Shown here: piece by piece, positions 8,316 to 17,065 of the stretch
How positions within the stretch are numbered: the stretch's first letter is position 1
How the letters are laid out: every line of letters starts with the position of its first letter
Assembly (NCBI GenBank): GCA_025358725.1
Contig: JANYIT010000253.1
Location: 1-33,731, forward strand
Source: Chamaesiphon sp. GL140_3_metabinner_129_sub
Lineage (GTDB): Bacteria > Cyanobacteriota > Cyanobacteriia > Cyanobacteriales > Chamaesiphonaceae
DNA length: 33,731 bases
Reading direction: 5' to 3'
Translations under genes and position numbers: made by a program
Notes under the pieces: generated by a model
The model's database searches: none
Told to the model about the DNA's origin: nothing
The model's input: the letters and a program-made list of their open reading frames with translations, nothing else

Positions 8316-8389
8316 TCGGGATGAGAGGATTTGAACCTCCGACCCCTGCTTCCCGAAAGCAGTGCGCTACCAAGCTGCGCTACATCCCG
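8316..8389 (-). tRNA. tRNA-Pro(CGG)
   Basis: Cloverleaf of 74 nt on the minus strand. The acceptor CGGGATG pairs with CATCCCG; anticodon loop is TTCGGGA (anticodon CGG); the T arm contains GTTCAAATC. The CCA end is not encoded. Its 3' end faces the integrase, so it is the probable attachment site of the element to its left. Confidence 0.95.
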
Positions 8390-8442
8390 ACGATCTAAAG
8401 ATACAAGTATAGAATCATATCATAAATACATGATAGTTAATT

Positions 8443-8474
8443 AAAAAAAAGCTCTCATATATGAGAGCTTTTTT
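8443..8474. terminator. Bidirectional terminator downstream of ndhD
   Basis: GCTCTC-ATATAT-GAGAGC (hairpin core 8451-8468) is flanked by A8 on the left and T6 on the right. Read leftward it gives a strong stem followed by eight T directly after the ndhD stop at 8493. Confidence 0.85.
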
Positions 8475-8492
8475 AATTAACGATGGGTTGAA

Positions 8493-10073
8493 TTAATCAA
8501 TAATTTTGGGTGCATTGAGGAACTCGCCCAGAGCTACTGGAGTGGACTGTCTGTGTGCGACAATCGTGGGGACAGCATCCCGCAATCGAGCGGTTAATGT
8601 GGTAGTTGTGGCATCATAAATCTGGGTGAGGAGTTTGGGATAGAAGCCCACACCGATAATCGGTACCAGTAGACAGGCAATAATAAATACCTCTCTAGGT
8701 TCGGCATCGATTAGCTCTTCATGTTCGACTAACTCTTTATTTTCGGCACCGTAGAAGATTTCCCGCAGCATCGAGAGCAAATAAATCGGGGTCAGGACGA
8801 CACCGATCGCGGCGATTAAGACCATGATCACTTTAAACTGGAGATTGTAAGCATCGCTAGTGGCAAAGCCGACAAATACCATCAATTCAGCCACGAAGCC
8901 GCTCATCCCTGGTAATGCGAGGGATGCCATTGAACAGGCGATAAACATCGCAAAGATCTTCTTCATCTTTTGACCGACACCGCCCATCTCATCTAGCATC
9001 AGGGTATGGGTTCGATCGTAAGTAGCTCCAACCAGGAAAAATAAACTCGCGCCAATTAAGCCGTGCGAGACCATTTGCAATACTGCACCACTCATCCCTA
9101 AGTCGGTAAAGGAGGCAATCCCAATTAGGACAAATCCCATGTGCGAAATTGAAGAATAAGCAATCTTTCTTTTGAGATTTCGTTGAGCAAAAGAAGTTAA
9201 TGCAGCGTAAACAATATTCACTACCCCCAACACGATCAGCAATGGTGCAAAGGTGGCATGAGCTTCAGGCAACATACCAGCATTCATCCGAATTAGGGCA
9301 TAACCACCCATCTTCAGCAATACCCCTGCTAGCAACATGTGGACGGGTGCTGTTGCTTCGCCATGTGCATCGGGGAGCCAGGTATGGAGGGGGATAATCG
9401 GTAATTTTACCCCGTAGGCGATCAATAACCCTGCATACATGAATAGCTGAAAATTGTGAGTATAATCTTTCGCCGCCAATGCCCGCATATCAAAGGTAAT
9501 TGTATCGCCATAAAATCCCATCGCTAAGGCGGCTACCAGGATAAATAAGGAGCCACCAGCGGTATAGAGGATGAATTTAGTCGAAGCATATAATCGCTTC
9601 TTACCGCCCCAAATTGACAGGAACAAATAAACAGGTAAAAGCTCCAGTTCCCAGACGAGGAAAAATAGCAACATATCCTGAACGGCAAAGACGGCAATTT
9701 GTCCGCCGTACATTACCAACATTAGAAAGTAAAATAATTTTGGCTTGAAGGTAATCGGCCAAGCTGCTAAAATTGCCAGCGTACTCACAAAACCTGTGAG
9801 CAAGACTAATGGCATCGAAAGTCCATCTACCCCAACAGACCATTTGAGATCTAGTTGTGGAATCCAACTATAACTCTCGACCAATTGTAACTGGTCGGTA
9901 TGAATGTCATAGTGATTCGCAAATGTATAAACAATTAGGACAAAATCAATCAATCCCACGATCAGAGCATACCAGCGAACTGTCCGACCGTTTTTGTCTG
10001 GAATGATAGGAATCGCTAGGGAAGCGAGCACGGGAAATAAAATAATCGTCGTCAGCCAAGGAAAGTTAGTCAT
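8493..10073 (-). CDS. ndhD1: NAD(P)H-quinone oxidoreductase subunit 4 (NdhD1)
   Basis: Proton-pumping membrane subunit of the cyanobacterial NDH-1 complex in the thylakoid membrane, used in respiration and cyclic electron flow. 526 residues with about 14 hydrophobic segments. It carries the antiporter-like family signature including [47 protein letters not shown] and [15 protein letters not shown]. Similarity is to the D1/D2 respiratory type rather than the CO2-uptake NdhD3/D4, judged by eye. ATG start at 10073. No ndhF is next to it, although ndhF1-ndhD1 is a frequent pair. A strong terminator follows. Confidence 0.95.
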   Translation of the reverse strand: MTNFPWLTTIILFPVLASLAIPIIPDKNGRTVRWYALIVGLIDFVLIVYTFANHYDIHTDQLQLVESYSWIPQLDLKWSVGVDGLSMPLVLLTGFVSTLAILAAWPITFKPKLFYFLMLVMYGGQIAVFAVQDMLLFFLVWELELLPVYLFLSIWGGKKRLYASTKFILYTAGGSLFILVAALAMGFYGDTITFDMRALAAKDYTHNFQLFMYAGLLIAYGVKLPIIPLHTWLPDAHGEATAPVHMLLAGVLLKMGGYALIRMNAGMLPEAHATFAPLLIVLGVVNIVYAALTSFAQRNLKRKIAYSSISHMGFVLIGIASFTDLGMSGAVLQMVSHGLIGASLFFLVGATYDRTHTLMLDEMGGVGQKMKKIFAMFIACSMASLALPGMSGFVAELMVFVGFATSDAYNLQFKVIMVLIAAIGVVLTPIYLLSMLREIFYGAENKELVEHEELIDAEPREVFIIACLLVPIIGVGFYPKLLTQIYDATTTTLTARLRDAVPTIVAHRQSTPVALGEFLNAPKIID

Positions 10074-10408
10074 AGGCAGTAAAATCGGGGTATGCCCAAT
10101 AGATTAATTAATATAATTAGTGGCGATCGAAAATTCGGCTGTTAACAGGTCTAGAATTTGAAGGATTGTCGCAATTCGCTAGCGCACCGATCGCGCGGAT
10201 GAGTACGATTGTTAATCAAAAAATTATGATGGCGATTCTCTCCTGTTTTCCCGTAGGTAGCTATTTTGACGCTTTGCTACTAGTTTCTAGACCTTAGCAA
10301 CCACACCTTCTAGACACTATATGCGATCCCCAGATGGTGAGAGTAGGATCGAATAATTCCTTAACAAACCTGACTGCCAGTTTTCTGCCCAAAACAATAC
10401 CCAGACAA
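10074..10408. other. Gene-free stretch upstream of ndhD
   Basis: About 335 bp without a convincing gene on either strand. It should contain the leftward ndhD promoter, but I cannot point to clear -35/-10 boxes. A 33-codon rightward ORF beginning near 10199 has no recognisable product and I do not call it. Confidence 0.5.
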
Positions 10409-10441
10409 AGAAACCCGACTTCTTCAAGAAGTCGGGTTTCT
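10409..10441. terminator. Perfect hairpin, terminator of the M48/tRNA-Leu unit
   Basis: AGAAACCCGACTTCT pairs perfectly with AGAAGTCGGGTTTCT across a 3-nt loop; leftward it is followed by TTGTCTG. It lies just downstream of tRNA-Leu. The CCCGACTTCT core recurs in the hairpin at 25198-25237, so this is a dispersed palindrome type. Confidence 0.7.
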
Positions 10442-10493
10442 GGAATACCTCAATCTGGTAAAATTTAGGTATTATTTTGGTAATTTAATGCTA

Positions 10494-10573
10494 TGGGCAA
10501 CGTCGGACTCGAACCGACACGCTTGCGCGGATGATTTTGAGTCAACTGCGTCTACCAATTCCGCCAGTCGCCC
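10494..10573 (-). tRNA. tRNA-Leu(CAA)
   Basis: 80 nt on the minus strand with acceptor GGGCGAC pairing GTTGCCC (one G-T), D loop AATTGGTAGACGC, anticodon loop CTCAAAA (anticodon CAA), a short class II variable arm and T arm GTCGGTTCGAGTCCGAC. The anticodon stem has one T-T mismatch as I fold it. CCA is not encoded. Its 5' end overlaps the 3' end of the M48 gene. Confidence 0.92.
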
Positions 10574-11430
10574 TTATTTATAGCTTGCTTATCATAGCGC
10601 ATAGTTGGGTTATTTAGCAAACATTGATAATTGGCAGTTTGTGCCCAGAGATCGATCTCCTTTGCCCGCAAGACGGGGACAGGATGGCTGAGTTGTTCAG
10701 TTTGGCTAGCCGTGAGCATTTTGCCAAAATCGGTATTGCCAATCTCTTCGTAGGCACGAGCCTGCGCTAGAAAAGCATCGACATTCAGCAATGGTGCGAG
10801 CAGGGGAGAACCACCAGAGAGTTTCATCAAGACAGAAATCACGGTTTTGGGGTCTTGGCTAACAAGTAAAGCAGCTCGATCGCAACTAAACTCGGCACAG
10901 CGCAGCCATTTCAGCATTTGAGCTTGAAGATTTTGGGCGATCGAGTTACCGATGCCTGGAACTAATCCACCTGTTACCAGGACGATTAAATTTGCGAGGG
11001 TCAGGTAGACTCCATGTTCGCATTTGAGATGCCCCAATTCATGGGCGATGACGGCTTGAAGTTCTTCAGGGGTGAGGAGATCTACGAGGGAGGTATGGAC
11101 GACGATAAACGGTTTTTTACCCCGCACTGCCATCGTATAAGCATTTGGGGCTGGGTGCTGCTTGAGATAAAGTTGCGGGACTTCTAAATCGAGAATCTGA
11201 CAGGCTTCGATTAATAATTGATAAATATGCGGGAGTTGCTGTTCGCCAATGAGAACGCTTGCCGCAATATTATTTAAGTATAAAAAGTCTTCAGTTATTC
11301 CATCTAATAAATTTCGCACTAACAGATCCAATCCAGGTAGTCGGCGCAGATTAGTTGTCGCTTCTAAGTCTAGCGGATGACGAAATCGATCGGCTTTTAA
11401 ACCGATTAATTGAGTTTTAGTATTTAACAT
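10552..11430 (-). CDS. M48 family zinc metallopeptidase
   Basis: 292-residue HtpX/Ste24-type metallopeptidase-like protein. Zinc motif HELGH at 130-134 with catalytic Glu131, third ligand Glu180 in AEFSCDRAALL. The stretch after HELGH (about 143-165) is hydrophobic and may touch or enter the membrane. A role in protein quality control is usual for the family, and the substrate is unknown. ATG at 11430 has no clear Shine-Dalgarno. The last codons and the TAG stop (10552-10554) fall inside the tRNA-Leu gene, so the C-terminal GDWRNW is encoded by the tRNA 5' half. RNase P cleavage of a shared transcript would remove the stop codon from the mRNA. Confidence 0.9.
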   Translation of the reverse strand: MLNTKTQLIGLKADRFRHPLDLEATTNLRRLPGLDLLVRNLLDGITEDFLYLNNIAASVLIGEQQLPHIYQLLIEACQILDLEVPQLYLKQHPAPNAYTMAVRGKKPFIVVHTSLVDLLTPEELQAVIAHELGHLKCEHGVYLTLANLIVLVTGGLVPGIGNSIAQNLQAQMLKWLRCAEFSCDRAALLVSQDPKTVISVLMKLSGGSPLLAPLLNVDAFLAQARAYEEIGNTDFGKMLTASQTEQLSHPVPVLRAKEIDLWAQTANYQCLLNNPTMRYDKQAINKGDWRNW

Positions 11431-11489
11431 TTTTAAAAATAACGAACTGTTAATTATAAATTAATAACTCGTATAGATAATGAGATGGA

Positions 11490-11524
11490 CAGATACCCGA
11501 ACTCTTAGAGAGTTCGGGTATCTG
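11490..11524. terminator. Perfect hairpin terminator after the TPR gene
   Basis: CAGATACCCGAACTCT pairs with AGAGTTCGGGTATCTG across a 3-nt loop. It lies between the TPR gene stop (11551) and the M48 start (11430). It resembles in design the CCCGACTTCT hairpins at 10409 and 25198. Confidence 0.7.
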
Positions 11525-11550
11525 TTGAAGTTCTAGTCTTTAACAAAGTG

Positions 11551-11985
11551 CTAGTCTTCAAATATTAACTTTTCGATTCGTTTGAGACTTGCCCAGTCGG
11601 GTTTACGAGCGAATCCATCTTTGAAATTTGCGACTACTTGTTCGTGGACTTCAGGCGCAGCTTCAACCAGACTTTTAGCCATTTCAATATGTTCTCGAAC
11701 GCCAGAGGTTTTAGTTTCTAACATTCCCGCTGCGAGATTGATGCGCGTTTGAGCATCAAAAGGATCAATTTTCATCGATCTTTGGGCAGCTTTAATCGCT
11801 AACTGCGGTTTATTATCGAGTAAATATAACCAGGACAAACATGTCCAGGCACTATCAAGTTTTGGCGATCGATTACAAACATCAATGAAAATAGGTATGA
11901 GTTTAGCCGGACTTTCACCAGCTTGATAATCTTTAATTGCATTATCAAATAATTCAGCAGGAGAGAGAGTTGTTGTTTCAGTCAT
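11551..11985 (-). CDS. TPR repeat protein
   Basis: 144 residues with two to three tetratricopeptide repeats: SAWTCLSWLYLLDNKPQLAI and AAQRSMKIDPFDAQTRINLA show the spaced W/L-G/L-Y-A-P pattern. No signal peptide or membrane segment, so likely cytosolic. TPR proteins act as binding scaffolds; partner unknown. ATG at 11985. The C-terminal part (KDGFARKPDWASLKRIEKLIF) is charged and looks conserved in cyanobacterial relatives, though I cannot verify that. It has its own terminator and heptamer repeats upstream. Confidence 0.85.
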   Translation of the reverse strand: MTETTTLSPAELFDNAIKDYQAGESPAKLIPIFIDVCNRSPKLDSAWTCLSWLYLLDNKPQLAIKAAQRSMKIDPFDAQTRINLAAGMLETKTSGVREHIEMAKSLVEAAPEVHEQVVANFKDGFARKPDWASLKRIEKLIFED

Positions 11986-11989
11986 GAAA

Positions 11990-12038
11990 TAGGTGTTAGG
12001 TGTTAGATATTAGGTGTTAGGTGTTAGACGTTAGGTAT
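11990..12038. repeat. Heptamer tandem repeat (STRR), TAGGTGT type
   Basis: Seven contiguous heptamers: TAGGTGT, TAGGTGT, TAGATAT, TAGGTGT, TAGGTGT, TAGACGT, TAGGTAT. This matches the short tandemly repeated repetitive sequences known from cyanobacteria. It lies directly upstream of the TPR gene start. Confidence 0.92.
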
Positions 12039-12053
12039 GGAATTATTTCTGTC

Positions 12054-12081
12054 CCTAAAGCCTAAAGCCTAATACCCAAAG
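12054..12081. repeat. Second heptamer tandem repeat, CCTAAAG type
   Basis: Four contiguous heptamers: CCTAAAG, CCTAAAG, CCTAATA, CCCAAAG. A different heptamer from the array 16 bp away, in the same intergenic gap and next to the iscA-like stop codon. Confidence 0.85.
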
Positions 12082-12086
12082 CCTTC

Positions 12087-12443
12087 TTAAACTGCAAAAG
12101 ATTTACCACAACCACAGCTTTGAGCGGCATTGGGGTTGGTGAATTGGAAGCCACCGCCAATCATCGCATCACTGTAGTCGAGCACGAGACCATAGACATA
12201 TAGCATACTTTTGCGATCGCAGACTAGTTTAAAACCGCCATAATCGCAGACTTCATCATCTGCACGAATTTCACTGGGATCTTCAAAATCCATCACATAG
12301 GACATCCCCGAACAACCGCCTTGGCGGACACCAACGCGCAAGCAGAGATCTTTACCTTGCTTTTCTCGCAATGCCAGCACATGCGCTTGAGCATTGTCGG
12401 TCATTTGGATGCTGGGTTTGGTGGGGGTAATTACTTCAGTCAT
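12087..12443 (-). CDS. IscA/SufA (HesB) family iron-sulfur assembly protein
   Basis: 118 residues from ATG 12443. Binds iron or Fe-S clusters and passes them to target proteins in the cytosol. The three conserved cysteines are present: C44 in RQGGCSGMSY and C110/C112 in the terminal SCGCGKSF. An upstream in-frame ATG at 12476 would add MIDRSSGVYPT, but AGGAG lies about 11 nt before the 12443 ATG and family members begin near there. It is probably monocistronic, with the TPR gene downstream in the same direction. Whether this is the SufA or IscA type cannot be told here. Confidence 0.93.
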   Translation of the reverse strand: MTEVITPTKPSIQMTDNAQAHVLALREKQGKDLCLRVGVRQGGCSGMSYVMDFEDPSEIRADDEVCDYGGFKLVCDRKSMLYVYGLVLDYSDAMIGGGFQFTNPNAAQSCGCGKSFAV

Positions 12444-12763
12444 AGTCGGATAAACTCCTGATGAACGATCGATCACAAAATTTCAGATCCAAACAAATTC
12501 AAACCTAAATCTATGTTAACTGTTGATTGCTCGGCTAGGGTGAGCAGGGGTATTCTCGGCTCGATCTGATAAAATCAGAGTCACGGGTATTCCTACCTAA
12601 AATAATAAATATATATTCCACCTATAAATTTCAGGCGATCTAAGATAAACATAGATAGCTACATGCTGTTGTCGGCTGTCGGCAAGCTGCGTTTGCTCCA
12701 GATGCTAGCTTAGTCTTAATCTTATCATCCCATTTAAGTTCGATTCCCAAGCGTAATTTGATT

Positions 12764-14368
12764 ATGACGGCGATTAGTCCTTCCACTCAACGACGGCTGC
12801 TACAACTCCCTCAACTGCCCAATGTGTGGGAGGGGGATCGACGACATGTGGCGCGATTGGTGGCAGAATTGGAGTTAGAAGACGATGATTTTCCCGTGGA
12901 TCTGCACAACCAACGGCGAGAATTGATCGTCTGGGTGGATGGGGTGGAATGTGTAGTTCGATCGATGGAAGTTGTGAATGCCACGATGGGCACAGAAGCG
13001 ATTGTCAGGGCACTAATCAAGGCGATGGAAGCACCTCAAGCTCCGTCGCAGCCAGCCCGTCCCCAAAAAATTATTGTCCGCGATCGACAATTACAATTTT
13101 ATCTCAGGGGCGTGTTGCAGAACTTGGATATCATCGTTGATTATGTCGCCGAATTGCCGATCGTCGATGAATTATTCAATCGCTTTACGGATATGGCTGG
13201 TACTCGCACCCCCAAATTACCCCGCAAGTACCAAGATTTGCTCAAAACGACAGCTAGAGAGATTTGGGATTTGGCTCCGTGGTCAATGCTAGCTGATTAT
13301 GAGGCAATCTCGATCGAGTTAGATCGGTGGGACATCCAGAAATTTTATGTCTCGGTGATGGGGATGTTGGGATTGGAGTACGGGATACTGCTCTATCGCT
13401 CGGCAGAATCTCTCCAACGATTTCGGGCAATGGCTCTCAATGAAGATGAATCGCTCCAGATGGAATCAGCGTTTCTATCTCAAGATTGTATTTTTGTGAC
13501 TTTTGATGCAATTACACCAGATTTGGAAAACGATCTGGGTACTCTAGCGGCAACATCGATCGAGCCGAACTTTGGCAACATTCATCCCATGGAGGGTATG
13601 CGCCCCTTCTTGTACGAGGAAGAAGCGATCGCGACTCAAGTAGCATTAACTGCGCTCAAGGAGTTTATAACGGCTTTTCGCAAGCAATTACAAGCAGACG
13701 ATCTACCCAATCTGACTAAACGCATCAAGGTGATGCTCCCCGATACCAATCAGATCGAGCAAGTGACGGTTGAGACACTCCCCGAACTCTCCCGAGAGTT
13801 GCTCAAGATGCATCTGGCAATGGGTGAAGATGACGATGAATTCGATCCATTGGCAATCCAACTGCGGGAGGACTTGATTCCCGATCGATCGTTTATCAGT
13901 TTGGGCGTGATGCCCTGGGAGCGAGTGGAGGCAATTCGACTAGCACCGATTTATCATCAACCTAGTCAAGTCAACGCAGCCGGGGATGGATTGCCAATTA
14001 TTCTGATCCAAACTACTCGCCCTAAAGCACAAGAAATTGTCGAGCGAATCCAACAAGCTGGAGGTTTACAGGGCATTGGCTTCCATTCGGGATCAGATCC
14101 AGACGAGGGGATTAGTTTTGACTTGGGGATTTTGCAACTAGCCGATGGTGAAATGCAGCTATTTGGTGAGTTTTACAATGACAGTGCGGTACATACGGAA
14201 GCTCGGAAAAAGTGGAACCACCGGAGCAAAAAAACTAAGGGTTATTGTGGGCTAATTCTGGCGACAGGTTTGACAGGTAAGGCTCGGGGCAATCCTGGTA
14301 TCAAGGAAACAATCGCTTTTCTCGAAACAAGGTTCTTAACCAATGATGAACTGGGATTGGAAATCTGA
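12764..14368 (+). CDS. Conserved cyanobacterial protein, DUF6930-like
   Basis: 534 residues from ATG 12764 (a TTG two codons upstream is in frame). No catalytic motif recognised. The protein looks bipartite: an N-terminal part of about 1-280 with VWEGDRRHVARLVAEL and ELIVWVDGVECVVRSMEV, and a C-terminal part of about 300-534 with VMLPDTNQIEQVTVETLPEL. The N-terminal pattern, including later YGILLYRSAESLQRFRAM, recalls the DUF6930 proteins of cyanobacteria. No signal peptide or membrane segment. It is divergent from the iscA-like gene, with about 320 bp between, and is followed by a zinc-ribbon phosphatase gene. Function unknown; the family name is tentative. Confidence 0.85.
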   Translation: MTAISPSTQRRLLQLPQLPNVWEGDRRHVARLVAELELEDDDFPVDLHNQRRELIVWVDGVECVVRSMEVVNATMGTEAIVRALIKAMEAPQAPSQPARPQKIIVRDRQLQFYLRGVLQNLDIIVDYVAELPIVDELFNRFTDMAGTRTPKLPRKYQDLLKTTAREIWDLAPWSMLADYEAISIELDRWDIQKFYVSVMGMLGLEYGILLYRSAESLQRFRAMALNEDESLQMESAFLSQDCIFVTFDAITPDLENDLGTLAATSIEPNFGNIHPMEGMRPFLYEEEAIATQVALTALKEFITAFRKQLQADDLPNLTKRIKVMLPDTNQIEQVTVETLPELSRELLKMHLAMGEDDDEFDPLAIQLREDLIPDRSFISLGVMPWERVEAIRLAPIYHQPSQVNAAGDGLPIILIQTTRPKAQEIVERIQQAGGLQGIGFHSGSDPDEGISFDLGILQLADGEMQLFGEFYNDSAVHTEARKKWNHRSKKTKGYCGLILATGLTGKARGNPGIKETIAFLETRFLTNDELGLEI

Positions 14369-14564
14369 TCACGACGATCTCCCGTTGAATGTAGAGACTC
14401 TTTGTGAATTTGAGTCGAGCAAATGGGAAATATAGATAGTAGAATATTTATTTTTGATTACATCAATCCGAGACTGACACATGGCAAACTAGATTTAATT
14501 CAGACACCTGCATCTGTCTGACTGCTCATCATAATTATTCTGCGCTCTGTTGTCATCTACCGTT

Positions 14565-16856
14565 ATGATTACCTGTCCCTACTGTCAATCAGTAAATCCC
14601 CAACACCACAATTTTTGTCAAGATTGTGGTCGATCGCTGAAGCACCGTGTCTGTCATAGTTGCGGTGGTGATGTCAAACTTGATACTGAGAATTGTCCAC
14701 AATGCCAATCGATTGGCGGTAGTTACTGGTGGGCGATTATCGAACTGACAGCAGACAAGGCAACTAACGACGTAATTGCTGTCGCTGGATTAGTCGGCGA
14801 TCCAAATGAGCTAGAAGAGTATCCACTGCTCGATCACTCTGAACAGTCACAGATCTCCACAGAACTCAATCTCAATGTCGGTGAGATCGATCGTTCAATG
14901 GAACTCGATCCCAGCCCGTGGGATCTGCCCATCACTGTTAACACCGCAAAAATTGAGACTGTAACGGATCAAACAGCACTGGTCACAACCAATGCTATTT
15001 CAGAGACTAGTAAGGGGAATATATCAAAACCACTACTAACCAACCGTAGCCCAAACAACTTATCCTTAGTGGCACCCGTTGAGTTTACACCCAATGATGA
15101 CATTACAGATGACGAAACACTAGTAGCTACTATCTATCTCGATCCTCAGTGCCACTATAGATTGCTCGATCCTGTCGTCATTCAATTATTAACGCCGAGT
15201 GATTCCAGCCAATTCCGGGTAATCGACTGTCAACCTTTCTGTAATTCCCCCTTGGAGATATTGATGGATCAACAACCCGTCACATTAGATACTGATACCG
15301 ATACCGATGCCGTTGGAGAGCCGCAAGATGAGACTGTGCCAACGCCTCCGGCAATCCAAACACCGGGACAACATCGACAATGGCAATTTTGGAATAGTCA
15401 TGGCATTCCGAAGGTAGCTCAGGCATACATTGCGCTCCAAGTAAGTTTACCAGGGACAATTCCGACTATTCGCGACACTTGGAATCATGAGGGCAAGACA
15501 GTAACGATCGTTGAGGATCGTCATGATTGGACACTCCTGGCAGATCGTTGGAACGATCCTCAAATTCCCTCCTCACAAGTGATTTACTGGCTAGACTATA
15601 CCCTCAAGCTCTGGGTAGCACTCGAACCGTGGCAAATGCGTCAAAGCTTATTGGAAATTTCCAATTTACTGCTAGATGAAGATGCGCGGATCTGCTTTCA
15701 ACGGCTATATCCAGAGCCAGTTGTTAGCGGAGCCTCGCTGCTGGCAGAAAGTTCGGCAACAGAGGCTGGCAAACTCCAGCTTGCCGATTTAGCCCGGATG
15801 TGGAAAAGTTTGTTCGATCGATCTGTGGTCATCACGGCTGCCGAATCGAACCAAATACCTTCACCATCTTTGGCAAACCTGCTGCAAGCAATGCACAGCG
15901 GCGAAGTAGTCCGAGTGGAAGAAGTGCGATCTCGACTTCAGCAAATTGCTTATGAGCTAGAACCAAAGCAACTCAGCGCGCCGCTACAATCTAATACCTC
16001 CGCCGATTTAAGTAGTAGTTACCAAGATGCGCCAACGCTTGCTTTAGCCCAAAAATTACTCGATTTGGAAGAAGCTGCGGCTACTCATACAGGTAAAAAA
16101 CGCGACCATAATGAAGATTGCTTTGGGATTGTCAGTCGGATCGATCGTCAAGATAGTCCCAAAGGCAAAAGTATCTCCGCTCAGGGTTTGTATATTCTCT
16201 GTGATGGGATGGGGGGACATGCTGGTGGAGAAATAGCCAGCTCGATGACCGTAGATTTATTAAGAGACTATTTCGCTACCCGCTGGGTTGACACTCTCCC
16301 CGATGAGCAAACGATCCGTGAAGGGATTGTGGCGGCGAATGAAGCGGTATTTGAAATCAATCAACAGAATTCAGCACATGGGAGTGGTCGGATGGGTACT
16401 ACTTTAGTGCTGGTGCTGATTCAAAATCGAGATATTGCTGTCGCTCATGTTGGTGACTCCAGATGCTATGGGATTACACCTACTCAGGGTTTGATTCAAC
16501 TCACCCTCGATCATGAAGTCGGGCAACAACAAATTTTACGTGGAGTCGATCCAGATATTGCCTATGGTCGTCCTGATTCTTATCAATTGACTCAGGCCAT
16601 CGGGCCACGCGATCGCAATTATATCGCGCCTGATATTAGATTTTTTGAATTGCAGGAGGATACACTGATTCTGCTGGCTTCTGATGGTTTAACTGACAAT
16701 CAACTGCTGGAAAATTATTGGTTGACTAATGTTGCACCGCTGCTGTCACCTAATTCCAATCTCCAACAAGGGGTCGATCGATTAATTGATTTTGCCAACG
16801 AATACAACGGTCATGATAATATTACCGCGATGGTCGTTCGAGCTAAGTTAGGTTGA
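14565..16856 (+). CDS. Zinc-ribbon PP2C-type protein phosphatase
   Basis: 763 residues from ATG 14565 (TTG at 14550 is possible). The N-terminus has two zinc ribbons: CPYC ... CQDC and CHSC ... CPQC within the first 50 residues. About 450 residues of mixed sequence follow, part of which (WNSHGIPKVAQAY, DRHDWTLLADRW) looks like a folded regulatory domain. The C-terminal PP2C phosphatase domain (about 505-763) has the metal-binding motifs KKRDHNED, CDGMGGHAGGE, VGDSRCY, LLASDGLTDN and GHDNITAMVV, all intact. It should dephosphorylate Ser/Thr sites on proteins in the cytosol using Mn/Mg; substrates unknown. The unusual N-terminal half may sense or dock partners. Confidence 0.92.
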   Translation: MITCPYCQSVNPQHHNFCQDCGRSLKHRVCHSCGGDVKLDTENCPQCQSIGGSYWWAIIELTADKATNDVIAVAGLVGDPNELEEYPLLDHSEQSQISTELNLNVGEIDRSMELDPSPWDLPITVNTAKIETVTDQTALVTTNAISETSKGNISKPLLTNRSPNNLSLVAPVEFTPNDDITDDETLVATIYLDPQCHYRLLDPVVIQLLTPSDSSQFRVIDCQPFCNSPLEILMDQQPVTLDTDTDTDAVGEPQDETVPTPPAIQTPGQHRQWQFWNSHGIPKVAQAYIALQVSLPGTIPTIRDTWNHEGKTVTIVEDRHDWTLLADRWNDPQIPSSQVIYWLDYTLKLWVALEPWQMRQSLLEISNLLLDEDARICFQRLYPEPVVSGASLLAESSATEAGKLQLADLARMWKSLFDRSVVITAAESNQIPSPSLANLLQAMHSGEVVRVEEVRSRLQQIAYELEPKQLSAPLQSNTSADLSSSYQDAPTLALAQKLLDLEEAAATHTGKKRDHNEDCFGIVSRIDRQDSPKGKSISAQGLYILCDGMGGHAGGEIASSMTVDLLRDYFATRWVDTLPDEQTIREGIVAANEAVFEINQQNSAHGSGRMGTTLVLVLIQNRDIAVAHVGDSRCYGITPTQGLIQLTLDHEVGQQQILRGVDPDIAYGRPDSYQLTQAIGPRDRNYIAPDIRFFELQEDTLILLASDGLTDNQLLENYWLTNVAPLLSPNSNLQQGVDRLIDFANEYNGHDNITAMVVRAKLG

Positions 16857-17065
16857 TCTGAATCACTACAGATCGATCGAGCCTCAAGCTGAAACCTGAC
16901 AGTTTTTAAAAATAAAATGGCTGAAACCTAATTTTTCCGTAGACTCGACTCATGAAAGTAGCACTTCCGCTGTCGCCAGCCGCCTAACCAACCAGATTGC
17001 CCTCTGCGACAGCGATCGTCCTTCCATTATAATTTAATCATCCAGATTCTAGCTCCCACAACCTA

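Noticed and set aside
12087-12476. Longer IscA-like start at 12476
   Set aside because: The internal ATG at 12443 has an AGGAG upstream and fits family length.
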